From NCBI RefSeq assembly GCF_025024155.1, contig NW_026251716.1, forward strand, positions 372,001-436,000: 64,000 bases of DNA, in the 5' to 3' direction. A program made the translations under genes and the position numbers. This document shows, piece by piece, positions 45,521-57,396 of this stretch (within the stretch, counting starts at the first letter, position 1; the number at the start of each line of letters is the position of its first letter). The notes beneath the pieces are model-generated. The model saw only the letters and a list, made by a program, of their open reading frames with translations, was not told the origin of the DNA and did not search any database. The DNA is from Gamsiella multidivaricata (Eukaryota > Mortierellomycota > Mortierellomycetes > Mortierellales > Mortierellaceae).

Positions 45521-46924
45521 TCTGATATCGTCGCTCACCTCTGCACTGCACTCTCTCTCTCCCCCTCTGCTTCTCTCTCTCTCTCTGTCTCTGTCGCTCT
45601 CCTTCCCCCTTCTCCCCATCGTTCCTAGAGCTTTCTTGGATTTTGTACACCGCAAAGTCAACCGTACGAGCACACAGCGGGGTTCCCTGTTTTTTCTGTT
45701 TTGTTCGTTTTTTTTTTTCCCCGTATTTTTTTTTCCGTATTCGTTTCTAGTTTTTTTTGTTCATCACCGGGACGAAGAACACGAAAAAACTACGAAAATG
45801 AAATCGAAAAACAAAAAATCAAAGATGAGCGGCCCCCTTTCTGAGGCCTAGGGCTAGCAGTGGGCGGCAAAGAGCGGGCCCCCGTCTTTGCGTTTTTCTT
45901 GACCAACAGTTCCGTTCTGAATAGCAATGAGCGCAGCACTTTTGGCCATTTTTTGTTGTCATGACCCATGTGGTCTGCTCTGCGCTTGATGGGACGGCTT
46001 CGTGTTGCCAAGAACACCCTGGTAGGTCTAGTGCCGGTGATGATCAGGGTACTGTTCTGCGCGATTGGGGGTTGCACATGGGGTTCGAGGGCTAATAAAA
46101 AAAGATGGGTCAGTGGGGGTTGGTGAGTTGCTGCGTGAGATCCACTCTTTTTTTCCCACATTCGTGGTTTTTTGGGGCACCATGGCTTGCAACCTGCTCG
46201 AGGTGTGCCCTGCACGGCCTTGCTCTTCTGAGTAAGACTGACCGATGGCAAGCCGGCTTTCCTTTTTTTTTTTTATTTCCTTTCTTCTTTTTGTTTATTG
46301 ATCTTCGTTGTCTTCTACTTCATCCTCGATACATAAAGCCAATAAATGAAATGTTCAGCAAGAAGCCTGGTTTCGAGTGTAAAACAAATCCTTTGGGTGG
46401 GTGCTGGAATGGGCCTTGGACTTGAAGTATGAGTAAAGATGGCTGTCGTTCGCTCTACACGGTTAACAAGTCCATCAAGGCCACAGCACCGAATGAAGCC
46501 TAGTAACGGTTGGGACGATGGCACGCTCTTTCAAGTTGTCTGCACACACTGTATGTCGTGCGGCCAAACAACATCTGCGCACCTGGACATGCACTGCAGC
46601 GGTTCGGCGTGTACACACCGATTCAACGCAGCTCGTAAAACATATGCAAGACGCGTTACTAGACGCCATCTCAAGAACACCATGCGCGCCCGCGCACGTA
46701 CTGCATACGCTATTCTGTTTGTTATTTGCTCGCTATCCCTCCGCTATCTCTTCGTTGTTCCTTCATTATGTGAATCCCAGCACACCCTCATCGTCATGTT
46801 CAATGCTCTATTGAGACTTATAACATACATATCATTTATTTCATAATATCCATCATGCGGTTCGTATTCAAAACCACAGATCAAATGTCGTCCTTCCATG
46901 CCCCTCTTGCTCTTCCTGTCCTAC

Positions 46925-49900
46925 TTAATGGGGAATGCCGTTGGTGACCTTCTGGAACGAGTCATAGAGGACAGTGCGGCGGTTCAGGTATGATTCGTCC
47001 ACTCTCTCCTTCATGAACTCGGCCGCCTGACGCTCTGAGCGATCTGGCTGGAACCGCGATCTCAGACGCTTGATAGTCTCCCCTCGGAAGCAAGGCAGGC
47101 CCGACTCAAGCATCAAGGCCACCATTTGACAGATCTGTTCAGCGTATGGACGCGAAGCCAGATAAGCCTTAATGCAGAGTTCACAGAACCATCTGTAACC
47201 TTGGTCCTCGATGCTGGTGCCCATGATTTGGATCATTTCCGCCGTCAGCTTGAAAGGGGACGACTCAAAGTTAATGTTACCTCCAGGCGAAATGTCAAGG
47301 ATGAATCCAAAGTCGATATGAATGACATGTCCATCGTCGTCAATCATGATGTTGCCGTTGTGTCGGTCCTTGAACTGGAGCAGGTAGGAAATTACACTGT
47401 ACGAGGCTACAGACTGGATGAAATTGTTTCGCGCCTTCTGGTACTCAATCGAATCCACACCTCCATACTTCGTCACAAAGTAATCCTGCAGGTTGTTGAC
47501 CTTTTCACGACCCAACATATCACGCGAGATCGAATTGGGGATAACATCGATCATACCGCAGCCAGGGGCTGTCGCTACAATACGATAGGGGAACAGGTAC
47601 AAGTCCAGTCCAACACTTGTAAAGATGTTCTTGAATACCGCAATCAGCTGGATAGCCAACACATCCTGACGACAGTCGTCTCCGACCTTGAAAATGGCTG
47701 ACTGCCAGACATCGTAGGTCTTGGGCACCGCCTCTTCATCCTCATCGTCACCAGCACCGCGCTTGATAATCGCCTTGTCAAGAGTCGACTCCTCGCGCGT
47801 CTTACGGACCTTGAATGTTGCCATGAAGGGCGTCTTGGCGTGACTCTGAAGGGGTCGTCCCGACCGCTTGTCAATGTCGACGACCACACCCTCGGGGTTA
47901 CTGGGTAGGTACACTCCAACATCAACCACAATCTTGGCCATCTCCTCGTCAATCTTCTTCTTCTTCTCGGGCTTGCTCTTTTTGACAAGAGGCATCAGCG
48001 TTCCGGAAATGGATGTCACTTGGTTGAAGAACTGGAATTCGCGCTCGTAGAAGCTCTTGGCCTCGCCTGACAGTCCGTTCACAATGTTCTCGATAATGCG
48101 ATCCAAAGCGGGCTTGAGTGGGTCTGGGACTTCACTGTTGTTGTCCTTGTACATGTTGGCGTTCATGTTCCAAATGATCTGGTGGGCAAAAAGCTGCGAG
48201 ACACGAGCAGCATGCATAATGTACTTCTCGACATATCCCAGGTCATCATGGCGCAGGGCCTGCACGATCTGGGGCACATAGAAGAAGACGACCTCGACAG
48301 GTGAGTGCTCCAGAGAACGCATTGCGTACTGTAGAACCATGGGGTTGTTGTGGTACGCGGGTTGGAAGTACGAGATCGCAGTGATGGATGAAACAGGATG
48401 CCAGAACAGCAGATATTTGAGCTGCGAGGGCGAGTAACGGGCACCGCCATCGCCCAGCAGGATCTGGACTGCATCCGAGTCATGCACAGCCGCGAAAGGA
48501 TCGCTGGCCAGAAGATTGCTGAGTTCGCTTGGGATGATATTGTTCTTGAAGCGAGCCATCAGCTGCAGGGCCAACGTTGGCGAGACGCTCCAAGCAAAGC
48601 GAACCATATTGCGCCAACCCTCCTCAGAGAAGCTCTTCTCCTGAACGCTGACCTCCGGGCTGGCGCCACTCAAGACGAGAGGCGTGCTCCACACGCTCAA
48701 ACGGTTCAATTCGTTCTCGTTCAATAGCGACAACAAGCGGCGGCACTGGGTATGCTTACGAACAATGGCGTCGCGAGTAAGGTCATTTGTGATGAGATAG
48801 CCGGCCTGAGTTTCGCTTGACTGCATGCTCGAAAGAATGAAATCCAAAAAGATCTTGTCCTGATCCAACGCTACACCGAACTCCGTCATGATCCTAGTCT
48901 CAGTCTTGCTCAGCATCCTGTTGCCTCCAAAGGACCAGCGAGGCGACAACTCGAACCAGGACAGGGCGGCAAGGTACAGCGCAGAACGAACCTTGTATTC
49001 GACCAAAGCCTCCATGCGGTTGGACTGAATGAGCCGAAGTCCAAGAAGGATAAGCTGGAAGCGACCCTCTCTGGCCAAGGGATGAGTACTCATTTTGAAA
49101 CCAGAGTTGAACGTCAATTGAAGCAAGCGTGTAAAGATATCGACCATGTCGCGATTGCCGTATCGTGTTGCCTGGAATCGGCTGGACAAGAACTCAATCC
49201 AGATGGTGTGGGGCGCAAACAGGTAGGAGGCAATCTTGTAACTTTTCTGACGCGCCTTCTTATCCGAGGGAGCATACTCCATACGAACACGGAAAGGATC
49301 CTCGGAATCGAGGAGAGATGAGAACAGACCTTTTTGATGACGTGTTGTCCACGCCCATCCAGAGGCGACCTCAGACATCAGGCGCTTCTCGACCGCGGGC
49401 TTCTCGGTGATCAACCAGTTCCAAACCGAGGTACCGATCTTCAAGCTGTCGGGGGTGAACAGATAAATTGGAATCCAGGCGATCATCTTGACGAGATCCT
49501 CCTCGATCTTATCCAAAGTAACCAGTGCACTAACGGCACGGTGAAGGGCATTGGCAAGGTCTTTGTTCGAGACAAACTGGTCATCCTTGACTTGCTGCAG
49601 CATCTTTTGGAGGTTCTCGCGAAGAGCTGGCAACTGGCTCTTCAAAGCGGAGCCGGACTCCTGTGTGAACACGGTGGAGAAGGTCTCCATGCCTCCGATC
49701 TCCCCCTGGTAGCGACGACGAGCCGAAAACTCCTGGAAGAAGACAGAAGAATTGTCGATGATGGCTCCGGGAATGTTAGCTAGGGTGTCAAAGCTGTTAT
49801 GGTTCTTGACAAGGTCCTTGCCTGCGCGTGCTGCGAGTGTTCGTCCCATATGCACGCGGCTGATTCCAGTGTGGATCTTCTCAGATTCAGCGAGGTAGTC

Positions 49901-52900
49901 CTGAAGCAAGGCATCGACCTCCTGAGGTGAGTTGGCCATGGAGGCACCAATCCATGTGCGAGTTAGATCCACAAATTTGCTGAGCAACTCGCGACGGTAC
50001 GGGTATGAATCCGGCAAGTCGATGGTCACGCTGACCTTAGCGGAGGTGAAGCTGTAAATAGGGCAATACTCGTCCGTCATCTCGTTTTCACAGCTCAGCC
50101 AGAGAAGTTCGCTCAACTCGAGGACAAGCGTCAACAGAGCCTTGTCGCACATCAATTGAGGGAAGGTGGTAATCATGCGATGGACCCATTTGTTACTCAA
50201 GGAGCTGACACGCTTCAGACGGTGAGTGCAGCCAATAATCAGGTTACGGACTTGCTGGCGGACGTTGTCATCGAGGGAGTGGGCGAGAACCTTGGTCTGG
50301 GATTCGGAAACGAAGACGTTGATGACCTGATCGGCGATGGCCTCTAAACAATTCGATAAACCGCCATCGTTCACCCCAGAGTTCATGAAGTACTTCAAAA
50401 TGAACGAACAATTTCCTTGACGGCTGCGGAAGGTTTCGACGTGATACACAGACAGGAGGAACACCACTTTGGCAGAGCTAAGCGACTTGATTTCGCTGGT
50501 TTGGCCTGGTAGATAGCTGGCCAAGGTCGCCCTCATCGAAGCTTTCTGATCCTCCAGGATGCTTCGCGGCAGAACAGAATTGTACTCAAGATCGCCCTCC
50601 AGATAAGCATTGGTGCCAAAGTCACCCGAAACAAAAGCTGGGGTCTTGCGGGCAATCAGAAGCATCGATTCGCTCCATTCCTTATACCAGGGCGAATCCT
50701 TGACAAATTCGAAGAGAACACAGTGGAACCATGTATCGCGGAATAGTTTAGCGTCCTCCTTACTAGGTCTAAGATGAGGCTGAAAGTCGTCATGCGAGAG
50801 CAACTGGCCGAGGACAGGCAACAGAATACCCAATCCGGCAGAAAGAGAGTTGATCTTATTTTGGCTCTTCTTATGGGATTGGACAGTCAGCTGGATCTGG
50901 ACACCTTTCTCAACAAACAGCTTGAGCAGGCATGTCAAGTATGATGCATAGAATTCAGGTCGCGCGTTGATTGTCTTGGCCAAGCGGAGCTGACAAGCAT
51001 TCACCTAGAAATAAATCGAGAATAGTTAGTTCACTAATAGATCACGATGTTAAGAGGGAACCAGCGAAATTAGGCCGCTTTGATATATCAATACTTACAG
51101 CCTCGCAGAGATCCTTAGTCTCGGGTTTGTTCTCCGGTGAGATCGAAAGTTTGGAGAGGTTGGAGAGAATCTGCGTGATATCGTTGAAGGAGCTCTCGCT
51201 TCCAGTCAAGGCCATATCCGTCAGACAAGACACGATGACGCAGTCCAGCTTTGGGCTGTAGTTGCGAATTTGTTGCGCCAACATCGAAAGAACTAGAGGA
51301 GTGATCTGTGAAGGATAATAGGGTCAACGGTCAGCATTCCATAGGCATAACTTCCTAGCTCAGATGCATCCTCAGCCGGCGTCAGACCAGATCAGACATT
51401 ACCTTTTCACTCTTAAAAATGCAGGCAATCTTGGAAATAGCTGCGATGACATTCTCCTGGATGAGAATGGACTGACCGAGCGCCTCTGTGTTCTCAGTAG
51501 TATTATGGCTGTACAGAGTGTTCAGCAAGGCATAGACAGTCGACATAGCAACATCTTCACCAGACGAGAAGTGCTTCAAAGTCTGTGCCAGTCGCTCAAC
51601 CGCACACGCCTGGATGATGGCTGCATCCGGCCCCTCAAAAATGGGTGAGGACGTGGTTAGGAACTGCTGCAGCAGAGCCACCATCTCCTGATTGGCCTCG
51701 CTGAAGCTAATTAGGGAGATATTGAAATTACAGAGACGGTGAGTTACTAAGCAAAACAGTATTTGTATTTTGGACAGGTAAAGAATAGGGGCACGATTTA
51801 CTTGATGCCCAAGAAAGCGGTGCAATCCAACGCGGCGGCATGGATCCAGAACTCTTCGATGCGAACCTGGTTGAAGAGGCAGGTCGAAATGTGCGAGGGA
51901 AGGACATCGTCGAGCTCGTGGATATAGACGCTAGCAAGAGATGCCAGTTGCTAATTTGTTGAGATAGAAGATGTACGATGTTAGAATCTAGAAACACGGG
52001 TTCATCGAGATGCTTTATAATACATTGTCGCGACCGTAACTTACCAGGGAAATTCCCATGATCTCGCTATAATAAAATTCGTAGGAGACGCTTCCCTGGG
52101 TCAAGAGCTCATTGGCGAACGAACGCATGTCCGCAAAGAACTGCAGAGACATGATGTACTCGGTCCGCATGATTTTGGTCAAATCAAGAGGTCCAGGAGT
52201 ACTGATGAAAGGGTTGGTCAAAAGTCTGCCCCAAATGTCGTCAAAGGCGAGGTAAGACGACTCCGGCGACACCTTCTCCACAGATTGTGCCTTGTCAGCA
52301 TTGCTAGAGTCTTCCTGGTTACTGGCTTTAGCAAGTTGGGCGTTGATAAGACACCCGATCATGTTGCGCTTGACAGTCAACAATTGAAGAACCACCCTGT
52401 TCGAGCTGAGGACAATGCTCTCCGCGGCGTACTGCGAAAGGACTCTGCGCGCATAGGAATTGGTGGGATCCTGCTTAACGATGGCGATCGCTTTCCTGAT
52501 GTTCTCTGAAGATTCACTTGACAGGAATACATTGGAGTGCGAGACTAGATCTGCGAAATCCCGAGGCTGGAACTCGAGGGAAGATGTCTCCAGAGCAGCC
52601 AGCAAGCCATTGAGAGATGGAAGGACATACTCGCAGACTTTATCCGCTGTTTATGTTGAAAGAAGGGTGTGTTGTCAGCAGCGCCCAGCAATCGACACAT
52701 TGAATGAATCCAGCTATTGTGCGTCAAAAGTATTACCAGTGCCCGAGGTTAAAAGCGAGGACAGCTTGTCAAGATAAGACCAGATCGAGTCCAGGATTTG
52801 TTGACGAACAATGGGTCTTTGGCCAGCAATTGTCAGGAGATGGGTGCTGAGGTTGTATGTCAGGCTGTCGGCAGGCGATTTACCTATAAGATAGAATTGG

Positions 52901-53448
52901 AAGAGCAATCGATCAGCATGTGAAGTGTTTGAGAGCACTTTGATATTTTGACAAGTGAGCAGATCACGATCCGTAATTCATAAAAAGTGTTCCTTTACCC
53001 TTGAGGCCGAACCCATCGCTGAATTGAAAGTTGAGTAGAGAGTGGAGGTATCCACAGAGACGGGGGACAAGGTCGTTATCGAACTGACCAGACGACTCTG
53101 CAGCGAACTTAGCCTGAGCAATCAGGGCGTGCTGATGGCGCATGGTCTACGTATGGGACGGATAAAGAAACGAATGTCAGCGAGTCATGGCCATCGTTGT
53201 CCAGAGGGAAATTAAAGTAGTTTGGTCACAATCTATTTCCGTGGGCCAAAAGAAGAATGGATACGCACCATGAATCCTCCTTCAGGCAGCGCAGAGTCCA
53301 CTGTGAGCGAAGGGCCGGTACGGACGAGACGCTGTACCTCATCTGTGGAGGTGCTCGAGTCCTTAGCCAAGGTTGAGGCCAGGCTCGAGAGAATTTGCGA
53401 GTGCAAGTCGAATTCGAGGCTAAAATGGGTTGAAAATGCGGCAGCCAT
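46925..53448 (-). CDS. STT4: Phosphatidylinositol 4-kinase type III alpha
   Basis: Makes PI4P at the plasma membrane from phosphatidylinositol and ATP. Eight exons: complement(join(46925..51004,51099..51305,51403..51706,51802..51950,52045..52646,52737..52883,52999..53146,53269..53448)), 1938 aa, close to yeast Stt4 (1900 aa). The first seven exons and most of the large exon form an alpha-solenoid. The lipid kinase unique domain and catalytic domain occupy the last 550 residues, with the catalytic loop DRHNGN at 1792-1797 and the DFG at 1810-1812 (HIDFGFILD), both intact. The C-terminal tail ends NGIPH. The start is the first ATG of the first exon; the large exon begins with a GTG valine codon directly after its acceptor. 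Its 3' end faces the right arm of the inverted duplication, whose promoter-like module points toward it (antisense). Confidence 0.96.
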
Positions 53449-54485
53449 TTAGTCCACCGTTCATGAAGTTTGGTGCCTGTGAACAGACCTTACGGAGCAC
53501 ACCCTTGCGCGGTGGTGTGTTTGAGTACTGAACATACGAATCCATTGTCTTGCAGTGTTGATGAAATGACTTTATGGATGAGGGATGGTGTGGTAAGGGA
53601 GATGATGATGATGAGAATGATGCGAATGTAAAGCGACAAGAAGGATGCGAATGTAAAGCAACAAGAAGGATGAGACAGAGTTGATGGGGTGTAGCATCGT
53701 TGCTGCTCTCAAATGAACTACATGCCCAAATTTAGCCCAAACACCCTTAATTTGAAGGCACGCTTGGCCCTGAAGGGTGCGCGTGAGACCAAGAAGGTTC
53801 GGACGTTTCCCGCGCAATGGATTGGACTGCAGCCCCTGTGTGTGTCCATGTGCCTGTCTGTGCTCGTGAGACAAACGCGTGTGCGACATGGCACGCTCAT
53901 TGAACACAGCATAGCCAAGCTTAATTGTTTATATACAACTGAGCTGTCCTACACAGTGTGTCGCATCCATGGATGTATATAATCCCAGAAACATAACTTT
54001 CCGTCATAGTGGCATCCCTCAGCAACAACCAATCTTTTATAGTCATTTGCCTATGCATCGATCTCCAAAGAAAGAATCCCAGCTTCCAGTACGGAGTGAA
54101 CAGAATGAATCGGCCGTTGGTGACATCTGAAAGTAACAGACGGATCTACAGGACAGGCTCTACAGACCAGACATCGTCATCGTACTCCTTTTCTTTTCTC
54201 CTAGTTCATCTTCAAATCAGTGCATCCGCATCCCTTCTTTTAGTGTTCATTCTCCCTCCATACACTCTCCTCTGTACACATGTCCCTCATCACCTTGGTC
54301 CTAGTCCTAAATCCCGATCAAAGGAACACGACAGCTATGAAACCTCAAAACAGCTCCGGTGGATCTCTGGAGGGCTTATTCACCAAAACACTTTATTCAC
54401 CAAGACACTGCGAATCTTCCTGATTTGTGCAGGCATCCTACAATTGCAATCCAACTTAAATGTTTAAGGTCACCCATCGGGCGCA
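53449..54485. other. Intergenic region between STT4 and the S41 pseudogene
   Basis: No gene is supported. Two TATA-like strings occur on the plus strand (ttatataca near 53930 and gtatataatc near 53970). The frame at 54009-54467 begins with GTG, not ATG, and has no recognisable domain. A missing signal-peptide exon of the pseudogene could lie here, but I could not place one. Confidence 0.5.
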
Positions 54486-56866
54486 ATGAGACTATCAAGA
54501 AATCATGCAGACGCCGACACACCTCTCCCAACCCCAGAGATCTTACCACAGTACATCAATTCGCCCGTGGAATTAAGCACGGCCGACTACTGTGCCCTGG
54601 CAGCGCAGGCATCCGAGAGAGAGCACGGTGTCATCCCATACGCTGTCGCAAAGGGTTGCTATGAAATGTTTGTGTTCGATCCTCAAAAGCGTACGCGCAA
54701 ACCTGAAGTCGTTCTATGTCTTCTATGACATTGCCAAGTATGCGTCGCAGACTTTCCTACACTCTCACGCAATTCCCGTTCACGAACTTGTCGGTTAATA
54801 AGAAACTTTTTATTTATCAATATTACAGATCATCTCCATCCATGGAAAACTCAGATCTGGAACCTGTCGATCTATCATCGCTGGAGAAACTCGGCAACAT
54901 CACGTTCCCCAATGACTATATCTTCCACCAACAACTGGCCCAGCTGATCGCCAAACTGCAAGATCCACATACGTCCTATAAAAGCATGTGTTATCAACAG
55001 TTCGTATTCATTCAACCACTGTACACATATGGTATCTATGAGGATGGAAGGCAGCAGGTCGAGGTTGCAACAGTCTTGAACAAGCTGGACTCTCGCCTGA
55101 AAAATGCGCTGGCTGATTGCGAGGTCACGCACTTCGATGGTCGCCCAGCATTTGATGGTGAGCGGATCTATCCTATCCCATGAAGCAATGAACGTTGTCA
55201 AGAACACCAAAGTCCGATGGCAAATCACTAAAACATCCTATACCCTCCTACTTATCGCACTTTGTCATATCTTTCCTCCTTGAATGCAATACTATTGTCG
55301 AACAGTTGTCAAGGGATTTGCAAAGACCAAGCCGTACAACAAAGACCGTGGGGCTCGCATCAACAAATCCTTCGCATACCTTGGACACGACAAAACTGGA
55401 AGTCCATATGACCGCTACGTCCTAGGAACCTTTGCTCAGCGAACGAATATATCTCCTAAGGCCACAATTAAATACAAAATCTACTGCCGGTCCAAATTCA
55501 GCTCCGGCCTACCCACTGAAAGCGATTCCCCACTTGAAGTTGCATTCGAGATCCCCTGGTCAGCATTGGATGCAACCATGGCCCCATACATAGACGCCAC
55601 ATCCTACCGACGTCAATTCCGCGCAAACGATTCCGTACAGACAACCAAAATGTTTGGCCTGGACTCTGCCGTGGCAGACAACTTCATTGTAGCCAGGACC
55701 CGGAACCTGCAGGGACGGAAAAAGTCCAAAGAGTTATACAGGGATGCCTATGCCTCCTTTCATTTGTTGAATGACGGCGTTACTGGCGTGTTCCGCCTTC
55801 GTACAGAATCGCCTAACAAGCAAGAAAAGATCCCTCCTCCCAGCTTTTACGCCAATATCGACAGCGGATTCGCTGCGCTGGACGCTGCAGGAGCAACTAA
55901 ATTGATTGTTGATTTGCAAAATAATGCAGGTGGTATCATCTGCTGGGATCGCTATGTCTTGCAGACGCTTTCCCCAAACACGGTGGATGCGCCCTATATC
56001 TATAGTATACGAGCTTCCCCATTGACGCAAGCGTTAGCCAAGGCAACTTTCAGCTATAATCAGGAGGCTGATTCCCCCTATGGAGGCTTTGTAAACCCTA
56101 CGACTGGACGAAAGTTCTCGACAGATTCGTGGATGATTCCTGGTACCAAGCTTCCGGGGCGTAAAAGTCTTTTCAGCAACGCGATCACGGATCAACTCTG
56201 TCCAGCGGTAAATAATCTCAAGGGTGATCCAGAGGGTGCTATGTTCCAGGCCAAGGACATTGTCCTTCTCACTAATGGCTTTTGTGGATCGACATGTGCA
56301 GCCCTTGCGCTACAGATGCACGAGCGGTATGGTGTACGCACAGTCGCAATCGCGGTGAGCACGGACAGTCCATGATGTTTACGTCTTTCCCAGGAGGAGC
56401 TGTTCAGGTCAACAACACGCAGTGGGCGCGACGAGTCCAGAGGGTGCTCAGCACATTGCCAAACACGAGTCGAACCGAAGAGGTGAAGTCTCTTGCTCCA
56501 AAGCAACTGCCCGCCAATGGCCAACTTACGTTTACATTCCGCCAAGTGATGAATGAATCGCAACCGGACCAGATCTCGGAGTACATGCGTATCCCTAGCG
56601 AATAGCGCATGGGCTATACTGTTGCTCGGTTCCGGATGCCATCGATTTTGTGGGAAGACGTGCGTGATGAAGTCTGGGGAAGATCTGCTTTTTTGGATGT
56701 TGAGGAAGGTGCAGAGGAGGGTGCAGCGGAGGATGGGGAAGGAGAGGCATTCTTCGGAGGAGACCACACAGGTGCGATTGTGGTTGTCGAAGAGGGTGCA
56801 GAGGAGGGTATTGAGGCGATGATGGAGAGCGCAGCCCAGGAGGCCAACCGCGGGGACCTGGAATAG
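54486..56866 (+). pseudogene. CPAF-like S41 family serine peptidase, disrupted
   Basis: Three exon blocks are recognisable: 54486-54737, 54829-55157 and 55306 onward, with good splice sites. The homology is to fungal secreted S41 (CPAF-like/tail-specific protease) proteins: an N-terminal region with YAVAKGCYEMFV, a helical FYDIAK segment, and a catalytic domain with GFCGSTCA, whose Ser codon is 56289-56291. Three lesions break it. There is one base too many in the AAAA run at 54685-54688, one base too few at the GG of 54354+2000 (56354-56355), and an in-frame TAG at 56603-56605. After that stop the same frame continues with family-like sequence (MGYTVARFRMPS) and an acidic tail to 56866. Everything between the lesions still reads as protein, so decay is recent. 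Assembly errors could explain the two indels but not easily the stop. Confidence 0.75.
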
Positions 56867-57396
56867 TAATAGAGCGATATGGGATGTTACAGCACACCCA
56901 AATAAAGTTGGTAGCACGAAGGGTATAGCCCAGTGAGATCAGATCAGATATATGATTCGCCAACTAATTTTTTTTTTTTGTGGGCTGGCTCGGTGGAGAC
57001 CACGGACTGAAAAGTAAAGAAAAGTGAAGAGGAGGATCAACGATTGCCATTCCACTAACACCGCAATTGCCTCGACACTCATTGATTCCCATTCTTCTTT
57101 CAGGAGGGTGAAAAAGGCTCTACCTTGGGAAGAAAAGACTCCTCTCTTTGGTTCAATTGAAAGCAGAGAAAAACTGCCCACCCTCACTCTCGCTATCCCC
57201 TGTACTCTCTCCCTTCTCACTCCACTCCTCCTCGCCCCCTTTGAACGATGCCACCCGCTAGCTTCCCATGAACAAACACACTCGGCACATGTCTTAGCCT
57301 CATTTCTCTTTCTCATTCCACTCTACTTCACCTTGTTCTTCAGCCCGCCATTTGCATTATTATCTCTACCCCTATCTATACCACTTTCAATACACA
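56867..57396. other. Intergenic region upstream of PABA synthase
   Basis: About 530 bp with no supported gene. The last 150 bp are C/T-rich (ctcttctcactccactcc) and end in tacacaATG, typical of the leader of the following gene. A T9 run is at 56969. Confidence 0.55.

Larger units (their letters stand above)
43777..46690 (-). repeat. Right arm of the giant inverted duplication (2,914 bp)
   Basis: Reverse complement of the left arm. Its outer edge, tgcgcgcc at 46690, is 235 bp from the stop codon of STT4. The plus strand of this arm reads outward through a TATA module (45315), a 15-bp tandem repeat (45431-45520) and, near the end, an ATG-started frame at 46518 that begins with a mitochondrial-presequence-like stretch (MARSFKLSAHTVCRAAKQ) but crosses the repeat edge into different sequence in the two arms. 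That frame is not called as a gene. Confidence 0.95.

Noticed and set aside
39573..46700. Target-site duplication at the outer ends of the inverted duplication
   Set aside because: The flanks share only short GC-rich bases (gcgc), which could arise by chance; no convincing duplicated target is visible.
46439..46846. ATG frame with closely spaced Cys and His (CTHCMSCG...HLDMHC) suggestive of a zinc-binding domain at the edge of the right arm
   Set aside because: The spacing fits no family I can name, the frame crosses the repeat boundary so its end differs between arms, and another ATG frame overlaps it on the same strand.
56609..56866. A separate small acidic protein gene after the S41 peptidase
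   Set aside because: It is in the same frame as the preceding S41 sequence and continues its family-like C-terminus, so it is better explained as the tail after a premature stop.
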